Shown: positions 23,406 to 37,002, numbered from the stretch's first letter. The stretch is DNA of 64,000 nt from Gonium pectorale (GCA_001584585.1 LSYV01000007.1:577386-641385); one strand, 5' to 3'. Notes: generated by a model not told the origin, from the letters alone. Program-made: numbers and translations.

Positions 23406-26400
23406 ATGTGGTGCTTTAATTGTTTCTCCAGCAGCAGCAAAGAGGAACCTGGTGCTGCGGCAACAGGGATAGCGCCTGCACCCTTGCCCTGCAGCAATGA
23501 GCACACGAAGGCGAAGGAGGAAGTGCGCCCTCAGGTTTGCTCTTGTACACTTACCTCTTCTGAAGCCGAGCTGTCAGCGGTCTCTTCGGTAATCGCTGCT
23601 AATGTGCTCACAGGTGATTCCCTTGCTGCACGAGGCCGTGAGCTGCCTCTTGGACGTGCAAACATGCAACTGGAGAGAACGCATCAACGCGCTGGCTAAG
23701 GAAGGAGTAGGTGTAAGGTGGGTCGTGGATGGTGTCGTCGTGCCAGCGGTTAAGTCACTCCAGGAGGGCTTGTTTCCAAAGGAGGTCGCCGCCGACCTCC
23801 CCCCCCCCCCGCCCGCCGCGCCTCCCCGCCGCACGCAAACTTTCATGCTCTGCGTCGTCCGCCTGTACTTCCCCGCCTCAGTCTCCATGTCTACACAAGC
23901 TCTTTCATGCATGCGGTGGTCCTGCACAGCGCCGGCTTGCTCGCTGACTGGCTGCCGTCGGGCTCTGTGGAGTCGGTTTCGTATGGCCGAAGCCACGCGG
24001 CGCTTCTCGATACAGCGGTGAGTACGTATCCATTCCTTTTGGCTAGCACAACAGGACCGGCTTTCAATAAACATGAACAATGTGTGTCCTCGGGTTGCGC
24101 AGAAGCCAGTTTCGAGCAGCCCTATGGAGCCACTTCAGCCCTTGCCGCACGACTGGCACACGCTGGCAGCGCAGGAGGGAGTCCACAGCTTCGCGCTGCT
24201 GCCGCTGCGCCAGGCGGGAGTTGTGTACGGCAGTGTGCTGATATGCATACAGGGCGGGAACAGGAGGCAGCCGCAAGCTGACTCCCGGTGAGACATTAGG
24301 CTGCGCACGTGCCCTACTTCGCTTCCGCAGAGCGCGTACCAGCAAGCGCTGTGATATATGTCGTTGTGATGCCCTATGTTAAATGAGCGACCCTCGTATC
24401 TTTCGCCACCTCATGCATAGTACGCGAATATCGTGGTTCTTGCCTGCAGGCCAGCCTCTAAACCCGGATTCGGTGACGGTCAACTTGCATCTCTCGCACA
24501 ATACCTTTCGGTGGGCCTCCTTAGCGGCCCCAGCGATCTTGCAGTCATGCGAAAGGTGGGGTCCCGTCAAAGGTTATTGGAGGAGTCTCCCGGCCTGGGA
24601 TGGCCGTTCAGGCCGTTTGCCATGCTGCCTGCGCTGGATCTGGCAAGGGCTGTGAGTTGCAGCCTGTGTTGGCCTCGGCCAGCAAGGCGCGGGCATATCC
24701 GTGCCGAAAGACACGGTGCGCCTGTAGTGCAAGCCCACCGTACCCCTCTGCACCAGAACGTGCCCACTACACTGTCCCGGTCCCCTTTTCCTGACATGCA
24801 CGCAGGTGGCCGACGCCGCGGCCTCCATGCAAGGGGCATTGACTTTACAGGACGCCATCCTGGCATTCGTGGACGCAGTGCAGGCCTGCCTCCGCCTCAC
24901 CACGCGTCTGGAGCTGGAATGCATTCCGGCAGGTGCGCTTTGCACAGCCTGCTGTGCCGCACGCAGCATCCTGCTCCGCAGCGGAGATATGTTGTCATTT
25001 GGATTGTTGGCGCTGCAAGCCAATGAGTTCCGCAGTCCCATGCTGATCCTAGCCCAGCCGGCTTGGCTCATCGGCTGAATGAACGATTCCTTACTCGCCG
25101 GCTGCATGCCTGTATGCGTCATCAGCGGCATGCGGCGTCCTAGCTTTGTTTCTTTGAAGGCGCGTCAGTATTGCACCCGAACCCCGTGCGCCCCGAACGA
25201 GCTGGCGTTCCACCCGGGCACCCTGGACAAGTTCGTAATATGCTCGCCCCAACTCCCTGTCCTTTCACTCCTTCATGGCGTGCAGTTGCTTTTCGGAGCG
25301 GCCAGGTCGCCGTTTTCCTGCGCTCCCAGGTGCTGCCGCAGCTGCCGGGGCTCTCAGACCCTGACGCGCTATCCCCGTTGCAAAACCTGCAGCGCTTCTC
25401 ACGGCCACAGCCGGAGCAGGCCGCCTTGGCACACGGCGGACAGAACTCTAACCAGGCGCGGCACCAACAGGGCCACGGCCAGGGTCCGCACCAGGGAACT
25501 TTTGACATTAGCACCGGCTCCTGCTCCGGCGCACGCGCCCTTGCGGTGCGGCGCGTCGGCGAGGACGCTCACGCACTGGCGTCGGCGTCAAGCTCCACCT
25601 TCCTTTCGGCGATCTCCGGGACCCACTCGCGGCATCAGGAGTCCCACTCTCAGTCGCACGGCGCCTCGCAGCCACAGCGCCAGCAGCGGAGCCCCTCGGC
25701 GCTCGCTTCGCGGTCCCCCGGTTCGGTGGGACGCGAAGGCAGCGACCAGCTTCTGCACCTGAACCCGAGTTTGGTCAGGATCAAGGCGACCACCGTCTCC
25801 CTGCACCAGACCCTGCTAGGCCATCACCTGGACCTGGCGGCGACAGCCGCCATGGCCGGAACCGGTGGCGCCGGTGGCGCTGCCACAGCCGCCGCTCCGC
25901 GCGCCATGTCGCAGGCTGGGACGTGGCACACGACTCGGACCGCCTCCGTGGGTCGCTCCGGGAACGGCAGCTCGTGCGGTGCGCGCTCGCTGCGGCCGTC
26001 GGAGGGCGGGGCGTCGACCACGTTGCCGCCGCTGGGCTGCGGCGTGGCACTCGTGCCCAACTGCGCGACGTATCTCATGCTGGACGAGCGACTTCCGTAC
26101 AAGGATGTGCTGCACGTGCAGCGGCTGCTGCCACAGGCGCGCGCGCACAGTCTGGTGATGGTCCTTTCCGGGGCCCTGGCCGTGGTGCGCAGCTTCGATC
26201 GCCTCGGCAGCCTGAACACGCACGACTCGCGCACCATCTCCTCCTCCACTGACCAGCGGAGCCACAACCAGCAGCGCTCCCTCGACTGCCAGCAGCGCGG
26301 CCCCCTCGCGCAGCATTGCACCTCCTCCAACGCCTTCATGCAACTGCTCGCCTGCGAGCCCGAGTTTGGCGGCGGGCCCCGCAGCGCGCCCGTCTCGACC

Positions 26401-29400
26401 GCGCCGCTTGCGAACGACGGCGCCGTGGCCGCATCCACCGCAGCTTTTGCCGCGCCGGGCAACGGTGTCACGCCTGCGTCGCTGCCGGCTGCGGCGCACG
26501 CCACAGGCACCACGACGGCGGCGGCGCAGGGGCCCCGGGCGCTGTTCGAGGTGATGTCGCTGCAGACCACCCACCAGCAGCCCGCGCCCACAGGCAGCCT
26601 GGCGCTGTACGTGGTGGCCTCGGAGAGCGTCCCGCGGGTCATTCTGGAGCAGGTCGCTGAGGAGACGCGGCAGCTAATGCAGGTGAGAGATACTGTCGTC
26701 TGGCCGCTTCCTGGGCTGTGTCGTTGGAAGAGTCGCGGCAGATTGTCACGTGGGCCGTGGCAAATCGCTTCACTGCGCAACTGCCCGATCGCCCGGCCGC
26801 CCATGCACTCTGCGGGGTTGTGACGTCTTACAAGTTCCCGTGTCCGCGTGGCGCGCAGATGCTGCACCTGCCCTTCTCCACCGCACTGTCGGGGCTCGCC
26901 CTGTCCAACGAATGGGCTCGCTTCACGGCCATGGTGCTGGGCAAGGTGCCCCTCAACGCCAACGCCCCAGCCGCCAGCACGCCGATCAGCGGCGGCGGCG
27001 GAAGAATCAGCGTCAGCGGCCACAGCGTGCCGCCGCTTTCGCTGCTGTACAGTGGCGCGCAGCTGCCGACCTCCGGCGCCGGGAACCACCTGCAGTACGA
27101 CCGCATGGGAATGCCTTTGGCGCCCACGGACATGGCCGCCGTCAACTCGTCCTCGCTGCGGGCCTACACGCGGACGCCGACACAGCTCAGCGGCGAGATA
27201 GGTGCGGCGCTAGGGAGAGCCGCGGCAGGAAACGTGTAGAGGCACACAAGGCGACCAGGAGACTGCGAGGGTCAGAAGCCGCGCTGCTGGCCTGCAGTTC
27301 TTGGAGTCTAACCATGAGTGCCACGACTTGTCCCATGTTGTTTGAACGCCTCCTGTCCGGTTGCCACTCAAGTGCGATTCCTTGATGCTCCCTTACCGAC
27401 CCTTAGACGACCTGACGTGCGGCGGCGTTTCGGTGGTCCTCGACACCAGCACGCCGCACAATACGGGCACGCTCAGCCTGATGATCTCGTCCATGCGGGA
27501 TGCGCTAAGCACCGTGCAGCTGGAGCGCTGCCCTGACTTCAGGTGGGCGTTACCCAACAGGCCCTGCTCAAGCTGACTGGAGCCGCAGCCCGCGGCTCCT
27601 TCCCCGTTGTACCTGCTGTTTCGTTCTCGGATGCACTCATGTGCGCCTAAGGCACTTATTTGGCAACAAGACAAGTCCGGCGTGCGTACCCTCGGCGCCG
27701 ACCCCGGTACATGTGCTGACCATATGCAGATCGACCACCGCGGATGACATCTACGCGGTCAGGCTAATCAAACTGATCGGTCGCGGCGGCCAGGGCATGG
27801 TGTTTTCGGGCCTGCTGCACAACACAACGGTCGCGGTCAAGGTGAGCCGCGCCAGCCGCACGCGGCACTGCGCCGGCGACTTGACAGGAGGGATATGGCG
27901 GGGCGAGGAATGGGCGACAGCACGGGTATGCAGTCACCTGTGAGCCGGTGCTGTCTTAGTGGACTTCGTGCACAGATTTAGGCACGTTAGGGATTGAGAT
28001 CAGCCCTTGCATGAGGCCCAGAGGGCTGGACGGGCTGCACGAAGGTGTGAATGTCCGCTTCGTGCATCGCGCCAACTTGGTGGGCCCATGTCCTGTCGGG
28101 CTCGCGCCACGCTAGGTGATTCCTGCCGCTGAGGATCCGGATGCCGCTGCCGCCGCTGCCATCGCATCTGGAGCGGAGCCCACGCCGGCGGCTGGGACGC
28201 CTGGCAAGCAGCCCAGTGCGGCGGCGTTGGCGGCAGCAGCAGCCGGCGTCTCGGCGGACGAGGTTGAGCGGCGGGCAGCCGAGGCGGCCGCCAAGCTGCA
28301 GCAGCGCCACAAGCGTTGGCTGGTGCGGGATGCGCTTGAGGTGGCCGTCACCAGCACCATCAGCCACCCGCACATCGTCCAGGTACGTCCTAACTACTTC
28401 CGTTTCCACATGCGTTTCCTTGAACTCCGCTACTCGGACCACTCAAACCCTGCACCCAGGTGTTGAACTTCTTCACGGACGCGCTCGTGGTGGAGTACAG
28501 CAACGAGGGCGGCCGCTACCGACTGCTGCCGCGGCAGGACAACCCACAGGCTAAGGGGACCAGCAACACCGTCATCGTCATGGGTGCGTGAGGGTGGCGG
28601 CCTGGATCCGGTTTGGGTGCGGGCAGGCCACCCCTGACCGGCGCGCTCGCTACGTGGCGACGGCTGAGAACATGCGGGCCCGAGGAGTGCGTTGCGGGTG
28701 GATAGGGCATGGCCCAGCTGCGCTTGCCAAGGAGGTCCGTCTCATGAGTGCACATTCGCTACCGTTCGCGCACCGCCCTATGTTTCTTATGAGTTGGTAC
28801 TGATTCTTGTGACGCCACGCGGCTATCCCGTTGCACCAGTAGCGTGGAGAGGGCCTTCCATAAGTTCCATTCGACGACGATTGTGTGCGTAAAACCGCAG
28901 AGTACTGCGATGCGGGTACCCTGAGGCATGCTGTGGAGGCAAGCTGCTTCAAGCGTCGACCGCCCGCTGCCACATCAGCCGTAGATGCCATCAACGGCTC
29001 GCTCACGCCATCCGACGGCTCGATGCAAACCGCCCCTGCGGCTTCACAGCAGGGACGTGCTTGCAGCCCGGGCAGCAGCAATGGTAGCAGCAGTGGCAGC
29101 AGCCTCAACATGGTGCCGCTGCTGACGACGCTGCTGGAGGTGGCCTCGGGCCTGCGACATCTGCACGAGCACCGCCTGGCGCACTGCGACGTCAAGCCCA
29201 GCAATGTGGGTGTGGGCCTTCGGGGAGGGCCGGTCTCTGGGTATGCGTTCTTTGCTTCGTAGGCAAGGATGTTTGCAGAAGCTGATGAAGGTGCACGGCG
29301 TGTGTGCATCCTACGTTTTTTGCTGCAGGTACTGCTCCGCAGCTGTGCCACGGACTCGCGCGGCTGGACGTGCAAGCTCAGCGGTGCGTGCGTGAGCACT

Positions 29401-31266
29401 GTGGGGCTGTGGGAAGAGCTCCTGCGAGGGTCTAGGGGGGCTGAGTGCGCAGGGAGTCTTGCGCACCCGATACACAGAGTCGGACGCTAGAATGAAAACA
29501 AGGCCCAGCACGTACTGTCTGCCACTCCTGAACGCGCGCTATGCTTGTTGTGGGAAGCAGGTGAGCGCCTCAAAACGGCTAGCGTAGGTTTTGGTCTCAA
29601 GCGCCCCCAAAGTTCACAATGACACAGCCATGTGCATCCTGAGTGTTCCTCGCCCTCCCAACCTGCCCGGGGTCATCGCAGACTTCGGCTGCGTTCGGCT
29701 CATGACGGATACGGACGTGGCCACCGGGCGCCCCGTCTTCCATGCGCTGTCGCCCGTGGGGTCAATGTCGTACATGGCTCCGGAGACGATGCTGAGAGGC
29801 AAGTCTATCTCCCGGCTCGTGAGCGTAGGGTCCGGTGCACCGCGAAGACAGGAGCAGGTCCGAGTCGGTCGTCGACCGCCCCACCGTTGCGCATGGGCGC
29901 GTCATGGTCACCAGCTGCGCTCATCGCCGCTCGCAAGCCCATGCGCCCTCGCCCTCTCACCTCCCCGCAGTGCGTTACCTCAACCCCCTTGTTCGCGCTT
30001 GGGCCAATCGACTGTCAGTGTCGCATTTCGGAAGCCAAAGCCGTGGGCGCCGAACCTGCACGGTCTTTGAGGACACCAACCCGCTAGTGGCCGTTGTGAC
30101 TTCCCTCCCTCGCACCGTATTCCTCAGACGCTGTCCTGGACGCGAGCATTGACGTCTATTCCTTCGGCATCCTGATGTGGGAGTGTGCCATGGCGTCGGC
30201 GCCGTATCCGGGCGTCCCCTCACAGCAGCTGCCCGGCCTCGTGCGACGCGGCCTAAGGCCATCATTCCACCCGAGGGTGCCAGCCGAGTACAGGTACAGG
30301 GCTCGCATGCTTTACCCAATTGAGCGTGGTCACCCGTGTTGAAACCTGGAGGCAATATGCAGCCGCGCAACCTCGGCGTCAAGAGTGGCTTTGACGCGGT
30401 CCGCCTTCCACTCGCGCAGGCAGATCGCCTGCCTCTGCTGGGCGCACGACCCTCGCCGGCGGCCCACTTCCGCAGCCCTGGTCCAGATGCTGCAGCGGCT
30501 GCTCACGCACACGCTCAACGCGAAGCAGGAAGGGACTTCCTCCTTGCCCCTGCAGCAGGAGCTGCGGGCGGCGCTCCAGCAGCCGCAGCACCACTCGCAG
30601 AGCCGTCCCTTTGCGGAGCTGCCGACGCCGCGCGGGAAGCCAAAGGTCTCCCCGTCCAGGAGCTCCTTACAAGGCCAGGCACAGTACCGCACGTCGCAGC
30701 CGGCCCACCTGCAGACCGAACCGTCGCCTGGCTCGAGCAATGCCCTGCCGGCTGGCAGGGCAGGCCTGAGCCGCCTAGGCGCCGGCGGCCCGAGCGGCAG
30801 CCGCCTGGAGCCGCACGCGTCGGGCCCCGATGCCGCGAGCGGCGCACGCTGCGCTAGTGCCGGCAGCAGCGGCATGGTCGATGCGGCTGCTGCCGGGTGC
30901 GGTCCGCAAATTGAATCCCCGACTCTGCGGCTGCGCCTGGTGAGTGCGGGGAACGCGCTGCTGCCGCGGAGCTATGCCGCCGACGCCAGGCAGGGCTCGC
31001 CTGCCGAGCCCCAGGCCATGGACGTCGTGGCGCCGCCCGTTGTGGTGGACCCGGCGGAGGAAGCAGGAGTGGATGCGACTGCGGCGGTGATCGGTCTCTC
31101 TCTGCCGCCACCAGGAGGCGGGGCGCATCCGGGCGCCATCCGGCAGAGCGCAAGCGACCGGTGGACCAGCAGGCGCGAGCGTGGGGCTCAGAATACGGAG
31201 CAAGAGCAGGGCCAGCGGTCAGCCTCGTTCAACGTACGGCGCAGCGTATCGCCCCGGGAGCGCTGA
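23406..31266 (+). CDS. Large GAF-like/TKL-like protein kinase, non-RD type
   Basis: Predicted Ser/Thr or dual-specificity kinase of about 1551 residues, resembling the large kinases expanded in volvocine algae; substrate unknown. Exons: 23406-23534, 23614-23717, 23882-24017, 24103-24287, 24450-24555, 24806-24932, 25286-26682, 26859-27201, 27407-27542, 27730-27841, 28116-28382, 28460-28583, 28901-29205, 29329-29383, 29682-29798, 30128-30293, 30420-31266. The N terminus MWCFNCF is Cys-rich. Residues about 45-220 look like a GAF-type sensor (SFALLPLRQAGVVYGSVLIC). The kinase domain (about 895-1300) has the loop GRGGQG, VAVK (Lys925), HCDVKPSN (1150-), SDFG (about 1175-1178), MAPE and DVYSFGILMWE. 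The HRD arginine is cysteine. An Ala-rich insert follows the VAVK lysine. A Ser/Pro/Ala-rich tail ends the protein. The intron 29799-30127 has a GC donor. Middle exons are the least certain. Confidence 0.82.
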
Positions 31267-33145
31267 GCAGCTGGCGCCACCCTGTGCGATGTGAAACATG
31301 TATGCGAGACACGTCGAGATCCAAAAGCACTGGTGGCATTTGATTGCTCGTGGATGCGCCTTGCTCTCATGGTGCCAGAAACTTGGAGGTGGGTATGTGT
31401 GGCCTGAGCGATGCCCGCCCGCACGGCCGGCCGGCTGATGACCAAAAGCAAACTTGCGTCTGCTCAAGAGCGGCATGGCCATGGGTACCACAATATCTGC
31501 TCGGCCTCTCATAGGGCTGCACTAACTTTTCACGATGGGCTAACTAGGGCGGCGGCCTGCATTTCCCGCGGAATGCCACTGAGGGTGTACCTTTCCCTGT
31601 ACGGCTCGGGCGGCGTCCGCAACACGGTTCAGGTTGCAAGTTGTCTGTCTGCCCACAGTCCGCGTCTGCGCGATGATTACAGGCTTTAACTGTCCGGACA
31701 TGTGAATGCGCTTTTTGCTCGAGTACATTAGACAACTCGCTAATGCATATCATGCAGGATCATATCGGATATCGCTTGTGTGGAGGATAATACTGGCATA
31801 CGTGCGCACTGTGCGTACTGCTATTCGAAGTTGTTGAAGTCATGGTTGGGCGTTGCTGGGGCCGTGACTGGAGAGCTGCGTCATCGTGGCTATGGTGTTG
31901 TCCGCATCCCCCTGTCCTTTGCCGATTCGCCATGCAGCAAGCATCGCCACACAGCGAACATGCTCGCGTTCCTCCCGCATGGCGGCTTACGGACAAACGC
32001 TTTACAGTCGTAAGGTACGGCTGAGTACAGCGTTTGCGGCATAGCGTGCCGCTGATGCCCCGTTAACTGTGGCTTGGGCGCAAGTTGATCGGTTACCTTC
32101 ATTAATCGGAGTAGCGCACAGGCACGGCTGCTCACGTATGCAGTTGCGGCTCGGGCGGCATCATCGATCCAACGAGTGCGCTCCACTTCACAGCCTATGC
32201 ATGAGCGGAGGCCGTGTTGCCATGGGCCCCCCGAGCCCACTGCCAATACTTTGCTGAAGGACATTCGCTTCTGCCACCATGTTCTTGCTGGGTGATGCTT
32301 GTACATGTGATCCAAGGCATTTCCTGTGCTCGCTTGGGGTGGGCGGCTTTGCGTGTGGATTGCTCACCAAACCGCCGGATGTCCATGGTGTTGAGGGCGC
32401 GCCCGTCATTCAGTTTGATATTCCTCCATTATTTCCTTTCATAGCCGTCTACTATACGCGACCATGCGTCTACGACCCCTGGCTACGCCGTGAGCGGCAT
32501 TATTGGGCGTTGCTGGCCAGGCTATGTTCACGACGGCGACAGGTTGCCGTGCAAAGCCGGCAGGCCCCTGGCTACGCGCAGTAGCTGAGTGGCGGACATT
32601 CCTTCGAGGCTTTGGGTAGTTGGGTAAAGAACAAGGGAAGCGGCGTTGATGTCTAATGCAAGCGGTTACCTCAGTGGAAACCGCAGCGGACTGTCGGCGA
32701 GTCCCGCTGCTATATGCTTGGTCACCTTGATGAGCCCTGTTAGCCCACAGAGCCGGCAGATTTGGCGCCGTCACAGATCCCAGCAGGCCCGAAAGGGTCC
32801 GGACGACCGGCACGGAGGGGGAGGTGCACACCGGCAGCCATGAAACCTCCTTGCAACTACATGTGCACCAGCTTTCTGGCCCGCTGGACCCTAGCCACAA
32901 TAACCTTTCCCACGCACCCGCTTTCCCCCGGTTAAGATAGTTATCCACTCCGGGGTGGTTCCGAGCTCCAGCACATTACTAAAGGCGCCGCTGGATCCGC
33001 GTGCGAAGCTTGGTGCAGAAATCAAATTACCGGTACTGTGTGTTTACACTGGTAAAAGGGAGTTTGGCAGCCGCCCAAGCAGAGAACTTGTGAATTTTAC
33101 CGCGCACAGCTATACTGCATTTTGATAACCAGAAACCAGAAGATA
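31267..33145. other. Intergenic stretch after the kinase gene
   Basis: About 1.9 kb holding the kinase 3' UTR and the 5' region of the RGG-protein gene. No coding exon, RNA gene or repeat was recognised. Confidence 0.5.
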
Positions 33146-35927
33146 ATGCACTTATCTTGCGGCGGCTCCACGGCAAGCAGCCTTGCGTTGCCGCAGGGCG
33201 CACCGCGCCGATGCTGCCTGGTGGTGGTAGCGAGTCAGGGCCGCGCCGGGTTTCGGGGCTCTGGTGAGGTGCTGTGAGGGGAGAAGGGCATATCACCCGC
33301 AGCTGAGCGTGCCAACGAGCACTCACGCCGCCCTGGTACAACCCCTCTCGTCTCCAATTACATCGCTCCAATAGCCACCTTGCACGGCTGCCCCCCACAC
33401 GCCTGTGGACAGGGAGAGGCGGGGGCCGGGGCCAGGGGCGCGGCGGTGGTCGCTTCCAACCATCAAGGGGACCCCCGCGGCCTCGTCGCCAGGACTATGA
33501 CGACCCGCGCGAGGACCACGGGCGTGTGGGCAACTCCTTGCGCCGCCAGCCGCCAGGCGGCGGACGGGGAGCATGGCGCCCCGGGCCCACGCGCGGAGCG
33601 GAGGAGCAGCGCTCGGCAGCTGCGGCGCCCACTTCGTCCCGGCCGGATGACCCGTTTGAGGCGATGCATGAGCGCCTGGTCGAGCAGGCCAAGCAGGGCG
33701 TCACTGTGCGTAAGTACCCCCGGGGGCGACCGGGGCATAGTTAACGCAGCGGGTATGGGTGTACTACGTTGGGCGGTCTCGTGCCCCGCGTGTTGCCCTA
33801 GCGCACTTGAGGTGCTCCGCCCGCTACGAGCGGGTTAGTGTCTCGCCGTTGACGGAAGGCAGATCCGTTGGGGCCGGCGGGCCATGCATGCAGCAATCAG
33901 CCAGTAGCTGCTCGGCATGCCGCTGGGCTAGTCCACCGTGTGCCGCTACAGCGACAGGCGCTTACATGCCACGCTGCTTACAGCATCCTGGGCGCCGCCC
34001 TAGCGCCAGCGTCCACCGGGCTCTGAGTTTGCCCTTGGCGGCACCTCGCAGGAAAAGAGAGTTGGGAGAAGCTGTTTGGGCACATGCGCGGAACCCGCCA
34101 GGCGCAGCTGGCGCTGGAGCTGATGTTGGCAGACGCGGCAGCGCGGGAGGCCGCGGGCTGGGACTGGGCCACGCACGGCTACGGGCAGACGGCATTTCAG
34201 CTGGTGCAGGTGGGGAGCCAGCGGGCGCCAGTACGAACCCCGTTCCGCTTTCAGACCGCCGCCGTACGGTCCTGGAGATCAGTTGGGGCCAATGGGGTAC
34301 CGGTTGGCGCACGCGGACCTTCCAGTACTGGTTGTTGACTGGATGGGGTCGGGTCCCTGTAGCACAGTCCTCTTTTTATCTGCAAACCTAGATGGAGAAG
34401 GTACCAGCAATGTAGACAGCGTTTTGCGGCAGGGTACGGACGTGCCCTGGTTGTTGGTAAGAGATAAAGCGAAGCTGCCCGGATTGTTTCCGGGCCGAAT
34501 GTGCGCCCCGGGCCCCGGCTTCCTACTGCAGGCGGCGGCGGAATGTGGTGCCCCCGAAGTGGCAGAGCAGCTCCTGGAGCGGAGAGAGGTGCGTGCGCGT
34601 GTGGGCTGCGGGCGGCTGCTGGCGGGTGGGGCCGAGAGCTTCAGCCGGGTTCGTACGCGACAGACCCCAGACTTGCCTCAACGTCCGATATGTCTGCTTC
34701 GTCCCTCGCGCCTACGGCTCACATGTACCGTATGCGGCTCATTGTCATGTACAGAGAGCGGGGCCGGCTATGTGCGGCCCAGCCGGTCTTGTGCACTGCC
34801 CCGCATGCCAGGCGCGCACGGCCGTGGCAGTCATCGCCTGCACAGCTGTTGGCGCTGTCGCGTGCCACATCCTGACGAGAGGCACACCGGCCATGACCTC
34901 GTGAGGACCCGACCACCCGACCGAATGATTCGTGGATCGTTCCCTTCATCCAGTCCATTCATTCCCGCACCGGCGGGTTGTGGCGCCGCTCTAATCTTCT
35001 CCTCGCCCAATACCACTAACTGCGCCGTTTCGTATGCGGCCTGCGGCCTGGTGGGCTGCTTTGGCGCAGGAGCTGCACCTGACGCTGAACAAGGACCTGG
35101 TGCCCACCCTGATGCGCAAGGTCGCCGCGGCCATGACCCCCGCCGGCGGGCGTGACGCGGACATGGATGAGCAGGTCGAGGTCGTACAGAGGCTGTACGA
35201 CAAAGAGGCCGCGCTCCGTGACACGAACAGCCCCGAGGTGAGGTCCAGGGGCGTTGTGCCATCCCGGACAGAGGGGTAGGTCGAGGGACACTGGGGCGGA
35301 ATGAGCCCTTACATCCTCATGGATGGGGATGAGTGATTTCGGTGAGTAGCAGCAATGGCAGTGGCGATGGCAGCTTGACAATATGATGCGTAAGGGGAAG
35401 GCTGCAGCACGCGGTGTAGCGGAGTGCCCTGCAGGAGGGGCCAGCGCGCTGAGCGTCCATGTGTAGGTACCCGTCCATGTGGAGCTACCGCTGCTTGCCT
35501 TGCCTGCTCGGCTGCATCCTGCCTAGAGTGTCCGCCTCACGCTGGCGCCCAGCCGTTCCAACAGCCTCCGGCACCCGTGCCCATTCATGAGGTGGTGATT
35601 TACACCCTTGTACCAACGACTCTGCAATTCCTGCCTCCAAGCACCTGTTTCGTCACACCCGCTCTCACTGATTGGCAATGCGCGCCGCAGCAAAACGCCG
35701 AAGCCTGCTATCAATGCCCAAAGCCTTTCTCCTGAGATCGTGCTTTCTTGGTGCACCCGCCTCTCGGACAGGCGGCGTACGAGCTAAGCCGGGTACTGCG
35801 GAGGGCAGAGAACGTTGGCGGAGTGCGCGCTCTGCACTCGCAGATCGTGAAGGAGGGCCTACCCGTCCGAGACGGCTTGGTGGAGGACATGGTGCGATGG
35901 CTCGCTAAGCGCGGCGTGCGGGTTTGA
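33146..35927 (+). CDS. Unrecognised RGG-box protein, probably plastid-targeted
   Basis: Hypothetical protein of about 313 residues that I cannot assign to a family. Exons: 33146-33263, 33413-33705, 34060-34209, 34532-34588, 35070-35237, 35772-35927; all phases agree. The first exon encodes a Ser/Ala/Arg-rich, acid-poor leader ending near VVVASQGRAGF, typical of an algal chloroplast transit peptide. Exon 2 opens with an RGG-type segment (GSGRGGGRGQGRGGGRF), usually an RNA-binding or methylated region, then a charged linker. From about residue 110 it is alpha-helical: FEAMHERLVEQAKQG, RQAQLALELMLADAA, APEVAEQLLERRE, LHSQIVKEGLPVRDG and a final VRWLAKRGVRV. The short helical pairs recall PPR-like or other alpha-solenoid repeats, but no repeat consensus is clear. 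The exon 3 acceptor (after 34059) was chosen by phase. A role in organelle RNA metabolism is inference only. Confidence 0.65.
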
Positions 35928-37002
35928 AGCTGTCAGCTTGCTCACGAAGCCCAAAGCTCCCCCGCCGCGCGCTATGCCCTCGAATCATAGGTTGCAGTTA
36001 CACGTTGCCCGCAGAGGGGCTGCAGGCCACGCGAGCCGAATGGCTGCCGACCTGCAATAAGTGAACAAGGGGGCTGGGGAGTCGGGGCAGCTTAGCAGCC
36101 GAACGGGCGCGGCCGTTGCAGACAGGGCTGGTTGGTTGGGTGCATACCCAGCAAGCCAGCAGCTGCGTGCTGGTCTTCCCTCTCTGGTGTGGCATTGGGC
36201 TGGCTCCGCCTGTGGCCTGATTCGCTGCTTGGCTATCCATCGTTGCTCGGATAGGCTAGATAGGCAAGGGGCCATTCGGGGCCCAGGCCGGGACCGGCAG
36301 TAATGATGTGCTTACTGGCGGCCATGTTGTGGCGCGCCCCACAGAGTGCCAATGTGACCGCGCCTCGGGAGGTGCATTGATGTTGGCCACCACGCGGGTT
36401 GGGAGATTTTCAAACGCGCAACCCCGCGTGCTGATTGGTACAGCAGAACGTCAGGAGCCCTGACTACAGTTTAAATGTCGTGGTATCACCCACCTCATGT
36501 GTCGCTAAACTGATGCTCTTCGAGGCAAAGAAGCCCGGCTCAGCTGTCATGGTGCACAGTACCGTACAGGCTATACACACGGGAACGGCAAGGCGCACCA
36601 CCGGTGCTGGCACACGCACATGTATGCAACCGCTGCGCTAGGCATGGCTGAGTGCGTCCCGTAAAGCCCTGGTTGGCGCCGGCGACGTTTGGGTTGCATG
36701 GGGATGGCCCATGGGGCGCTCCCGAGCACGCAATTAAGCGCTGAAACCTCATAAAGATTTATTCAACGAACATGCCTGCACCTTGCAACCCGCGCGGGAG
36801 TTGCGCTGAGAGCGTGGGTTGGGGGCCCTATACTGCATTTTTTTAATGGTTTGCCCAACAACATTGTCTTCGCTCACTGCTAGGAGGATACTATTCCAGG
36901 CACGGCTCGCACCGAGTCGTTGGCCCAGCCGCGACCCTTTCTTAACCAAAGAAGGGCACAGCAGGCCCGAACCTCCATAGCTTTTCCAGGCTCGCAGTGA
37001 CA
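35928..37002. other. Intergenic: RGG-protein 3' region and PSRP-3 promoter
   Basis: About 1.1 kb between tandem plus-strand genes. No conserved reading frame, RNA gene or repeat was recognised. Confidence 0.5.

Noticed and set aside
18391..31266. A single BUBR1-type gene with N-terminal TPR/KEN region and C-terminal kinase.
   Set aside because: The MAD3 frame ends in a stop at 23117, two TGTAA signals follow, a new ATG exon opens at 23406, and the kinase domain is of TKL/GAF-kinase type rather than BUB1 type.
33961..34393. Alternative open frames in the introns of the RGG-protein gene.
   Set aside because: They break the phase of the flanking exons and have no protein-like features beyond GC-driven composition.
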